In this document: piece after piece, positions 28,740 through 35,984 of the stretch
Position numbering within the stretch: the stretch's first letter is position 1
How the letters are laid out: each line of letters begins with the position of its first letter
Assembly (NCBI RefSeq): GCF_900111765.1
Contig: NZ_FOIB01000009.1
Span: 186,001-250,000 of the forward strand
Reading direction: 5' to 3'
Length of the DNA: 64,000 nucleotides
Origin: Myxococcus fulvus
Lineage (GTDB): Bacteria; Myxococcota; Myxococcia; Myxococcales; Myxococcaceae
Translations under genes and position numbers: made by a program
Notes under the pieces: generated by a model
Seen by the model: the letters and a program-made list of their open reading frames with translations, nothing else
Databases searched by the model: none
Told to the model about the DNA's origin: nothing

Positions 28740-30212
28740 CTACGGCGTGCAGCTCACGTTCGAGGGCATGCTCCAGAGCTGGTGGTAGCCCGTGTCATCC
28801 CTCGCGCCGAAGTAGATGCGATTGCCCACCCGGCCGAACGCGGTCGCCAGGTGCGTCCGCGACGGGCTCGTGGTGATTTCGGAGGAGGTCGCGTCGGTGC
28901 CGTAGGACACCCACGGCGCCGCAAAGCTGTCCGTGCCGCCCGCGGTGAACACCACCCCGCCGTTGTCCGCGGCGATGAGCGGAGACCAGTACTCGTCGGA
29001 GGTGCTCAGCGCCGCGGGGACCCGCCGCGTCGTCGCCGCCGTCCCCTGCGTCACCCACAGCCACACCCTGCGCGGCGCGGGACCCGACGTCCCGATGGCG
29101 ACGGAGAAGTAGAGCTTGTCTCCTGAGCGCACGACGCCCTGGACGTAGGTCCCGGCATCCGGGTCGGTCGACCACGGGTTCTCCAACTGGGTGATGTTCG
29201 TCTTCCCGCCCCCCGCCAGTGACACGCTGGAGAGCGTCATGATGGGCAGGTAGGCGCTGTCCACCAGGTACACCGAGCCGCCCAGCGAGCCGAGCATCAG
29301 CATGCGCTTGCCGAAGGTCTCCAGGCGCACCGTGCCCGCGGCCGTCCCGTCCGTCTTCCACACCTCCGTGCTGCCGCCATCCAGCAGGGTGAACAACCCC
29401 ACGGCGCCATCCTGCGTGGTGCCCACGTCCATCACGGGGACCTGTCCGGCATCCAGCTTCTTGACGAAGAGTGTCCCGCCCGCGGTGCCATCCGTGCGCC
29501 ACAGCGAAGTGCCGTCCGTCGGGTTGGACATGAAGAAGAAGTGCGCGCTCGTGGTCCGCACGAAGTGCTCCGACAGCGTGCTCAGCACGCCCAGGTTCAC
29601 CTCCATCCGCGTGCCGGCCTCCGTGCCATCCGTGCGCCACAGCTCCACCTGCGTCCGGGGCGGCGTCAGCACCTGCCGCGTGCGGAAGAACGACGCGCTG
29701 TTGCCCCACACGGAGACCTGCGACATCGCCGTGCCCTCCGGCCCGGGCGTCACGTCCTTCAGCAGTCGCGTGCCAACCTCCGTGCCGTCCGACACCCACG
29801 GCTCGCGGCCCGACTCCGGCGTGTAGACGGTGAACAGCAGCTTGTCGCCGAGCGGCGCCCGGGTGGACAACGCGCGCTCGGGCCACATCGCGGAGAAGGC
29901 GCGGACCTGGACGGTGCTGCCCTCGGTGCCCTGCGTGCGCCACAGCACGGAGGCGCCGTCGGGGTAGTTCACGGTGAAGTACGTCGTGCCCTGCACGCCC
30001 AGGAAGCCGAAGGGCGACAGCCCCGCGAACGGCGGAGGCTCGGGCGTCCCGGGTGGAATGACGACCTTCACGCGCTGCGCGCCACCCGTCGGGCACGACG
30101 GTGCCAGCAGCGGCGCCTCCGCCGTGTTCACGGGACTCTCCGCCCTCGCCTCCGGTCCTCCGCAGCCCAGGGCCCCCAGCAACATCACCGCCCAGCCAGA
30201 CTTCGCGCGCAT
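28740..30212 (-). CDS. ELWxxDGT-repeat lipoprotein
   Basis: 490 aa. The ATG at 30212 gives a lipoprotein signal (VMLLGALGCGG) and has GAGGAGG upstream. At least five repeats of the ELWRTDGTEAGT type are present (LWRTQGTEGST, ELWRTDGTEAGT, SLWRTDGTAGGT, EVWKTDGTAAGT, LWVTQGTAAT), each preceded by a VYFSV/VYLVD-like strand, so a beta-propeller-like fold is expected. Such proteins are common outer-surface lipoproteins in myxobacteria; function is unknown. It is inserted on the opposite strand between the MoxR operon and the VWA-like gene, so it may be an intruder rather than a part of the system. Confidence 0.87.
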   Translation of the reverse strand: MRAKSGWAVMLLGALGCGGPEARAESPVNTAEAPLLAPSCPTGGAQRVKVVIPPGTPEPPPFAGLSPFGFLGVQGTTYFTVNYPDGASVLWRTQGTEGSTVQVRAFSAMWPERALSTRAPLGDKLLFTVYTPESGREPWVSDGTEVGTRLLKDVTPGPEGTAMSQVSVWGNSASFFRTRQVLTPPRTQVELWRTDGTEAGTRMEVNLGVLSTLSEHFVRTTSAHFFFMSNPTDGTSLWRTDGTAGGTLFVKKLDAGQVPVMDVGTTQDGAVGLFTLLDGGSTEVWKTDGTAAGTVRLETFGKRMLMLGSLGGSVYLVDSAYLPIMTLSSVSLAGGGKTNITQLENPWSTDPDAGTYVQGVVRSGDKLYFSVAIGTSGPAPRRVWLWVTQGTAATTRRVPAALSTSDEYWSPLIAADNGGVVFTAGGTDSFAAPWVSYGTDATSSEITTSPSRTHLATAFGRVGNRIYFGARDDTGYHQLWSMPSNVSCTP

Positions 30213-30416
30213 GTGGCCTCCTCTCCCGTGAGGGAGCAAGGAAGCGAGGGTGGGAACCGACCCTGGGCTGGACAACTGCCCCGAAGTCGCAGGGGCCTGT
30301 CCGCGTCGAGACAGGAACCGCTCCTCCGGTCCCCTGCCGAAACCAAGGTGCCTCGGCGCCGCGCACCGACACGCCCCTGCATCCGCCCCCAGCGAGAAGT
30401 GATACAGGGTGGACGC

Positions 30417-31907
30417 ATGGGAGTCCCCGAGCCGCGAGCCCCCCAGGACCTGGAACGCTGGTTGTGCGCGGGGCTCTGCCTCGCACGGCAGGAGGGACTC
30501 GACGCGGAGGCGCTCGCCACGAGCATCCCCGGGTTGAGGGCCATGCTCGAGGAGGCCCCCACGCTCCCACCGCCCGCGCTCATCTCCGATCTGGGGCGGC
30601 TCGTCTCAGGCCAGCCTCCCGCACCGTCCCTCCCCATCCCGGACACCCTGCCCCGCCTGCGCGACGCCGTGCGGGCCTACGACGACCACGTCCTCGCGCG
30701 CCTGGCCGCCGAGCCCTCCCTGGAGGCCGTGTCCGCCGCGCTGGCCCGCGTGCCGCAGGCCCTGCGTCCCAAGGGCCTGGCCTTCCTCGTGGGCCGCGTG
30801 CTCACGCGCATGGGCTTCACCTCGGGCACGCCCGTCAGCCCCGCGCTGGGACGGCGCATCCTCGAGAAGCCACCCGGTGAACTGTTGCAATCGGGATACA
30901 GCGCCCTGCGTGAAAAGGACGCCGCGCTCGAGTCGCTCGCCCAGGGCTACGAGGCGCTGGCCACCGGAGCGCGCCGCGCCAGCGCCCTGTTCGGTGACGC
31001 CGAGGTCTTCACGCTGGAGAACCTGGAGCACCTGAAGGGCAAGGCGCAGCGCCTGGCGTTGGAGCAGGCCGTGGAGGCCGCCGAGTCGCTGTCGCGCACG
31101 CTGCCGCCGCGGCTGCGCGCGCGCGCCGTCTCGCACGGCCCCGCCCCCACCGCGCTGGAGGACGAGGCCGCTTTCCCCCAGGGCGGCTTCGCGTCGGTCT
31201 CCAACGTGGGCAGCCTGGAGAACCTGGTCACCTCCGAGCTCGTCTACATGGAGGACGAGCCCACGCTCGACTTGTTCGACGTGCGCTACGTCGAGGGCGA
31301 GCTGCTCTACTACACGCGCGACGAGAGCCTCGCGGTGCGTCGCCGCCGGGTGCTCGTGTTCCTCTTGCCCGTGAGCCTCGCGGACGCGCGCGTGAAGGAC
31401 AGCGGCGTGAGCTGGCAGCGCGCCGTGCTGGCCCTGGGGCTGGTGCTGTGCCTGGTGCGCCGGCTCTCCGTGTGGCTCGGAGACCAGGACCTGCGCTTCC
31501 AGGTGGTCTTCCCCTGGGAGGGACAGGGCCCTCACCCGCTCGAGGCCGAGCGGGGCTTGTGCGAGCTGCTCCTGCGCGAGTGGCGCGCCCGCGGCACGGT
31601 GGAGATTCTCACGCCGCGAGACAATGAGCAGGTGTTGGAGCAGGTGCGTGTCGACGCGAAGCGGGCGCGCGTGGACGTGCTGTGGCTCGACGCGGTCCGT
31701 CAGTCGCCGCTCGACACACGCGGGCTGCCCTCGCACGTGAGCGTGCACCGGGTGGACCTGAGCGGGCCGAGCCCTCGGGTGCAGACGTCACGACCGGGTG
31801 TCCCCGCGCAGGGAATCCCGGAAGATGGGCAGGAAGGGCGCGTGCCCGAGACGCCATGGGAAGCCTGGATGGGCGCGACGCTTGAGCTTGCGCGAGGGCT
31901 TCTCTAG
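30417..31907 (+). CDS. Probable VWA-like protein of the MoxR ternary system (degenerate metal site)
   Basis: 496 aa; ATG 30417 with weak AGGGTGGA upstream. The N-terminal 290 residues are helical. The region from about 280 reads LDLFDVRYVEGELLYYTRDE, like the segment preceding the VWA fold in MoxR partners. The core then begins with a beta strand RRRVLVFLLPVSLADARV, followed by the helix AVLALGLVLCLVRRL, then LRFQVVFPW, and later TVEILTP and ARVDVLWLD, which fits the VWA order. The DxSxS metal motif is missing (LPVSLADAR), so it would not bind metal in the usual way. It is separated from MoxR by one opposite-strand gene and is otherwise the expected partner. The assignment is an inference. 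Confidence 0.72.
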   Translation: MGVPEPRAPQDLERWLCAGLCLARQEGLDAEALATSIPGLRAMLEEAPTLPPPALISDLGRLVSGQPPAPSLPIPDTLPRLRDAVRAYDDHVLARLAAEPSLEAVSAALARVPQALRPKGLAFLVGRVLTRMGFTSGTPVSPALGRRILEKPPGELLQSGYSALREKDAALESLAQGYEALATGARRASALFGDAEVFTLENLEHLKGKAQRLALEQAVEAAESLSRTLPPRLRARAVSHGPAPTALEDEAAFPQGGFASVSNVGSLENLVTSELVYMEDEPTLDLFDVRYVEGELLYYTRDESLAVRRRRVLVFLLPVSLADARVKDSGVSWQRAVLALGLVLCLVRRLSVWLGDQDLRFQVVFPWEGQGPHPLEAERGLCELLLREWRARGTVEILTPRDNEQVLEQVRVDAKRARVDVLWLDAVRQSPLDTRGLPSHVSVHRVDLSGPSPRVQTSRPGVPAQGIPEDGQEGRVPETPWEAWMGATLELARGLL

Positions 31908-31950
31908 CTTCCGGTCGGACGCGCCACGCTCGGCGCAGGAGAGGACGGCC

Positions 31951-33309
31951 ATGCCGCGGTACGAGTTCAAGGAAGGCAGCTCCAGCAAGTTCTGGGAGAT
32001 CAAGCTCGAGGGCGACTCCTTCACCACGCGTTGGGGCCGCATCGGCACCGACGGCCAGGAGAAGACGCAGTCGTTCGACTCCGACGAGAAGGCCCAGAAG
32101 GAGTACGACAAGCTCGTCCGCGAGAAGGAGAAGAAGGGCTACGAGCTGGTGGGCGACGGCGAGGGCGGCGACGACGACGACGAGGGCGGGTCCGTCGAGG
32201 GCAAGTCGAACCCGGAGCTCGAGGCCGCCATCCAGAAGGACCCGGACAACGTCGACGCGTACCTCGTCTATGGCGACTGGCTGCAGGGCCAGGGCGACCC
32301 GCGCGGCGAGCTCATCGCGCTGCAGCACGCCCTGTCCAAGGCGTCCGGCGCCGAGGCCACCGCGCTCAAGAAGCAGGTGTCCGCGCACATCAAGAAGCAC
32401 AAGGCGCTGCTGCTCGGCTCCATGGCGAAGGGCTGGAGCGACGAGGAGATCACCCTGGAGTGGCACCTGGGCTTCATCCGCTCGGCGCGCCTGGGCCGCA
32501 AGGAGTACGACTCCGAGTTCGAGGTGGCCGAGGGCGTCAAGACGCTGCTGACTCATCCGTCGGGCCGCTTCCTCCAGTCGCTCGCGGTGGGCATCGTGGA
32601 CGCCTCCGATGGCGAGAACAGCTACGAGTCCGTCCTGGAGGCCATGCAGGAGGCGCCGCCCACGGGGCTCAAGAACCTGTTCCTGGGTGACTTCGAGTAC
32701 CCGGACGAGACCGAGATCTCCTGGTCCTACGTGAACGACGTCTCGGGGCTCTACAAGCTGGTGCCGAACCTGCGCTCGCTGCGGCTGCGCGGCGCCGGGG
32801 CGGACCTGGGCGACATCGACCTGCCGGAGCTGCGCGAGTTCACCATCGAGACGGGCGGCCTGCCGCTGGGCGCGGTGAAGTCCATCGCCAGCGCGAAGTG
32901 GCCCAAGCTGGAGAAGCTGGAGGTCTGGTTCGGCCAGGACAGCTACGGCGCCGAGGGCGGCGTGGCGGACATCCAGCCCATCCTGGACGGCAAGGGCCTG
33001 TCGAACCTCAAGGTGCTGGGCCTGCGCAACTCGGAGTTCACCAATGATCTGGTCAAGGTGCTGCCGACCGCGAAGGTGCTCCCCCAGCTCGAGAAGCTGG
33101 ACCTGTCCATGGGCTGTCTGACGGACGATGGCGCGAAGACGCTCGCGGAGAACGCGGCGGCCTTCAAGCACCTCAAGCACCTGGACCTGACGGAGAACAC
33201 GCTCACCGACGCGGGTGAGAAGCTGGTGGCGAAGATCGCCGGCACCGTGGCCGCGGGCAATCAGCGCGAGTACGACCCCGAGTACCACTACGCCGCGGTG
33301 GGCGAGTAG
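31951..33309 (+). CDS. WGR-TIGR02996-leucine-rich-repeat protein (STM4015-like)
   Basis: 452 aa, ATG with AGGAGAGGA upstream. Residues 1-75 are a WGR domain (signature TRWGRIGTDGQ), a module linked elsewhere to nucleic-acid or poly-ADP-ribose contexts. An acidic linker (GDDDDEGG) follows, then a repeat-companion-type segment (VDAYLVYGDWLQGQGDPRGE). Residues about 150-450 are leucine-rich repeats (LRSLRLRGAGADLGDIDLP, LEKLEVWFGQD, LKVLGLRNSEFTND) that end in YHYAAVGE. From memory, this C-terminal part matches the STM4015 family closely, with the WGR and repeat-companion modules added at the front. It lies 7 bp before the STM4014-like gene. Confidence 0.85.
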   Translation: MPRYEFKEGSSSKFWEIKLEGDSFTTRWGRIGTDGQEKTQSFDSDEKAQKEYDKLVREKEKKGYELVGDGEGGDDDDEGGSVEGKSNPELEAAIQKDPDNVDAYLVYGDWLQGQGDPRGELIALQHALSKASGAEATALKKQVSAHIKKHKALLLGSMAKGWSDEEITLEWHLGFIRSARLGRKEYDSEFEVAEGVKTLLTHPSGRFLQSLAVGIVDASDGENSYESVLEAMQEAPPTGLKNLFLGDFEYPDETEISWSYVNDVSGLYKLVPNLRSLRLRGAGADLGDIDLPELREFTIETGGLPLGAVKSIASAKWPKLEKLEVWFGQDSYGAEGGVADIQPILDGKGLSNLKVLGLRNSEFTNDLVKVLPTAKVLPQLEKLDLSMGCLTDDGAKTLAENAAAFKHLKHLDLTENTLTDAGEKLVAKIAGTVAAGNQREYDPEYHYAAVGE

Positions 33310-33316
33310 TCCTCCC

Positions 33317-34471
33317 ATGTCCGCGTTGCCCGGCTTCATCGTCATCGGCAACGCGGAGAACCGGCGCGTCTCGCTGTTCCAGGACGCGCTGGAGCGTCAG
33401 GGCCTGCCACCCGCGAAGGTGGTGCCCTGGCGGGAGCTGCTGGAGTCCCCTGCCCGCCTCGCCGAGTTCCCCGACACGGACGCGCTCGTCCGCATCGACG
33501 CCGCGGGTGAGAGCTGGGAGGTGGAGAAGGGCTTGTTGAAGCGGGGATACGAGGACGCGCTCGCGCACGGCGGACAGGTGCTCGCCCCGGACGAAGTGGA
33601 CGCGCTCGTCGAGGACCACGGGCGCATCCTCGCGCCTCGACAGGGACACCTCGGCCTCCTCCGCGTCCTCTCGGAGCTGGAGGCCGTGTTCCGCGAGCGC
33701 CCGTCCTGGAGGGTGCTCCAGTCGCCCGCGAGCATCGGAGACTTGTTCGACAAGCGTGTCACCTCGCGCCGGTACGCCGCGCTGGGCGTGCCGGTGCCGG
33801 AGCCGCTGGACGGGGTGACGGACGTGGCGTCGCTGCGCGAGCGCATGGACGAGGAGGGCTGGCGCGAGGTGTTCGTGAAGGTGTCCTGCGGCTCGTCGGC
33901 GTCGTGTCTGGGCATCTTCCGGAGACTGCGTGGCCACGAGTCGCTGATCACCACCGTCGAGCAGTCGCCGAGGGGTTGGTTCAACACGCTCAAGGTGCGC
34001 CGCATCCGCGAGCCGGAGCCGCTGGAGCGGGTGCTCGACTTCCTGTTGCGCGAGGGCTCGCAGGTGGAGCGCTCGATTCCGAAGGCGCGGCTGGGCGGAG
34101 ACCTCTTCGACTGCCGGGTGCTGGCGGTGCGCGGCGAGCCCGCGTTCATCGTGGTGCGCCAGAGCCGGCTTCCCATCACCAACCTGCACCTGGGCGGCTG
34201 GCGCGGCGAGCTGGAGGAGCTGGAGGCGGCGGTGCCCCGGAACGAATGGGACGCCGCGATGGAGAGCTGCCGCCGCGTGGCGCGCGCCCATGACTGCCTG
34301 CACGTCGGCATCGACCTGATGTTCGAGGAGTACTTCACCGGGCACCGCGTGCTGGAGGCGAATGCCTTCGGTGACCTGCTGCCCGGCCTGAAGCGCGACG
34401 GCCTCACCGTGTACGAGTGGGAGATTCGCGAGGCCCTGCGGTCCGCGGGCTTCGACGTGCCCGCCGCCTGA
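33317..34471 (+). CDS. ATP-grasp-type protein, STM4014 family
   Basis: 384 aa; ATG 33317 lies 7 bp after the previous stop, although the frame is open further back. The N-terminus is a small alpha/beta pre-ATP-grasp domain (GFIVIGNAENRRVSLFQDAL). The ATP-grasp core includes SIGDLFDKRVTSRRYAALGV, VFVKVSCGSSASC (nucleotide lysine strand), FDCRVLAVRGEPAFIVVRQS and the metal-binding end HVGIDLMFEEYFTGHRVLEANAFGDL split over two strands (D, E and N). It is cytosolic. STM4014 in Salmonella sits with two radical SAM proteins, a sulfatase-like hydrolase and STM4015; the function of that set is unknown. A peptide or metabolite ligase step is plausible. Confidence 0.87.
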   Translation: MSALPGFIVIGNAENRRVSLFQDALERQGLPPAKVVPWRELLESPARLAEFPDTDALVRIDAAGESWEVEKGLLKRGYEDALAHGGQVLAPDEVDALVEDHGRILAPRQGHLGLLRVLSELEAVFRERPSWRVLQSPASIGDLFDKRVTSRRYAALGVPVPEPLDGVTDVASLRERMDEEGWREVFVKVSCGSSASCLGIFRRLRGHESLITTVEQSPRGWFNTLKVRRIREPEPLERVLDFLLREGSQVERSIPKARLGGDLFDCRVLAVRGEPAFIVVRQSRLPITNLHLGGWRGELEELEAAVPRNEWDAAMESCRRVARAHDCLHVGIDLMFEEYFTGHRVLEANAFGDLLPGLKRDGLTVYEWEIREALRSAGFDVPAA

Positions 34472-34539
34472 CGCCGTCGACGCAAAGACAGGCACGGACG
34501 CGAAAGAGCGGTTTATCCGCCTCACCAAGCCTAGAGTGT

Positions 34540-34561
34540 GAACCTTTCTCGAGGAAGGTTC
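34540..34561 (+). promoter_or_regulatory. Hairpin sequestering the ribosome-binding site
   Basis: GAACCTTTCTC (34540-34550) pairs with GAGGAAGGTTC (34551-34561): eleven positions, ten Watson-Crick and one G-U, with a minimal TCGA loop. The right arm contains the whole Shine-Dalgarno GAGGAAGG, 5 bases before the ATG at 34566, so translation would be blocked when it is folded. Confidence 0.65.
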
Positions 34562-34565
34562 CGCC

Positions 34566-35774
34566 ATGAACTGGAAAGCGTCACTCGGTGCGTTGTTGTT
34601 CACGCTGACGGCCTGCTCGGAGTCTCCGGACCCGACGCCCACGCCGCCCCGGCCGATGAAGGCCGTGTTGTTCCCCTACATCCCGGACACGGTGGGCGAT
34701 GGCTTCGCGAGCCTCGCGGCGCGCCTGGAAGCGGACTTCGAGCGGGAGCACTCGGACATCGACCTGGACATCGTCTTCGATGCCAATCTGGATGTGTATG
34801 ACCTGGACGATGGCGGCACGCTGAACCAGTTGCTCGGCTCAGGGCCCTCGGCGGCGCAGGTGGTGGAGGTGGACACGCTCATCCTCGGCTCGCTGGTGTC
34901 GAAGGGCTGGATTCAGCCGGTGACGCCGGCGGCGGGCACGGTGCATCCGGCGGCCGAGGAGGCGGTGCGCATCTCCGGCACGAGCTACGGCATGCCCACG
35001 TACCTGTGCACCTACGTGGTGTATTCGCACAGCACGAACATCCGCTCCGCCACGAATGGCGCGACGCTGGTGGGCATCCTGCGAGAGGTCTCTCCGGGCA
35101 AGCGGCCGCTGGCGGCGAACTTCGACGGGAGCTGGACGCTGCCCTCCTCGTACATCGATGCGTGGGGAGACACGCACCCGGCGGACGCCTTGCCCGGCGC
35201 GCTGTCGCTGCCGCTGGATGCGACGACGCTGACCCCGTTCGAGACCGTGGTGGACAGCTGCGCGATGGAGCCGGGCGTCAACCCGTGCCTGGATGGGACG
35301 TACGCGGACAACACGGCGGCGGAGGAGGCCTTCGCCACCGAGCAGGCCAACGGATTCATGGGCTACACGGAGCGCCTGGTGCCCATCCTGAAGGCCCGAC
35401 CGGGGATGGCGTTGCCGGACGTCGTCTCGGTGCCGCTGGGCGGCGGCTCGGCGCCCACCGTGTTCGTGGACGCGCTGGTGGTCAACGCGGGTTGCACGGG
35501 CACGTGCGCGGAGGACGCGAAGGCGCTCACCACGTTCCTGGGGAGCACCGAGGTGCGCAGCCTCATCGCCTTCAGCGGCGAAGGTCCGCAGGGCACCCTC
35601 CCCCGCTACCTGCTCCAGGCCAACCGCGCCTTCTACCAGCAGGAGCCCGCGCGCTCGGACCCGATGTACCGCAAGTTCGAGCCGCTCATCGACGGCGCGC
35701 GGCCCTTCCCCAGCCAGGGCTTTCCGGAGAACCGCAAGGCGATGCAAGCCGCGCTGTTGGAGGCGCTGAAGTAG
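34566..35774 (+). CDS. Thiaminase-I-like / periplasmic-binding-fold lipoprotein
   Basis: 402 aa with a lipoprotein signal (LFTLTACSES). The mature protein has a type II periplasmic-binding fold pattern (MKAVLFPYIPD at the first strand, ADFEREHSDIDLDIVF, then a central TSYGMPTYLCTYVVYSHSTN). Cys148 in YGMPTYLC and Glu269 in FMGYTERL lie 121 residues apart and match the positions recalled for the catalytic Cys and Glu of thiaminase I, which cleaves thiamin. The resemblance is by motif, not a search. If right, it is an exported thiamin-degrading or thiamin-salvage enzyme; otherwise an ABC-type solute-binding protein without a transporter nearby. Its ribosome site is buried in a hairpin. Confidence 0.6.
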   Translation: MNWKASLGALLFTLTACSESPDPTPTPPRPMKAVLFPYIPDTVGDGFASLAARLEADFEREHSDIDLDIVFDANLDVYDLDDGGTLNQLLGSGPSAAQVVEVDTLILGSLVSKGWIQPVTPAAGTVHPAAEEAVRISGTSYGMPTYLCTYVVYSHSTNIRSATNGATLVGILREVSPGKRPLAANFDGSWTLPSSYIDAWGDTHPADALPGALSLPLDATTLTPFETVVDSCAMEPGVNPCLDGTYADNTAAEEAFATEQANGFMGYTERLVPILKARPGMALPDVVSVPLGGGSAPTVFVDALVVNAGCTGTCAEDAKALTTFLGSTEVRSLIAFSGEGPQGTLPRYLLQANRAFYQQEPARSDPMYRKFEPLIDGARPFPSQGFPENRKAMQAALLEALK

Positions 35775-35787
35775 TAGGGTCCGCCTC

Positions 35788-35968
35788 GCCATGCGGCGGC
35801 TCGGAAACCCAGCGCGTAGACGGTCCGTGGTGACACGGCCTTCTGCTTCTCCGGGGTACCCCCGGGGAGTCGTCATGAGGAACACACTCCCACGCGAGGC
35901 CGGTATCGCGGCGAGCCGCGACTCTGGCCACGCCAGACGGGACAGGTGGGCCCGCGCCGCCGCATGGC
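35788..35968 (+). ncRNA. Candidate retron msr-msd
   Basis: A perfect 13-bp inverted repeat bounds the region: GCCATGCGGCGGC (35788-35800) and GCCGCCGCATGGC (35956-35968); pairing continues inward by CGG after one mismatch. This matches the a1/a2 repeats of retrons. After a1 comes CCCAGCG, with a possible branch G at 35812. A hairpin with a GTGA loop lies at 35822-35840 (GG-CCGTG/CACGG-CC), and another at 35849-35869. A possible msd stem is closed by CCCAC (35889-35893) with GTGGG (35946-35950) and contains TCTGGC-CAC-GCCAGA and GCGGC-GA-GCCGC hairpins. The a2 end lies 16 bp before the RT start. Confidence 0.7.
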
Positions 35969-35984
35969 ACCCGGAGGTCCAGAC

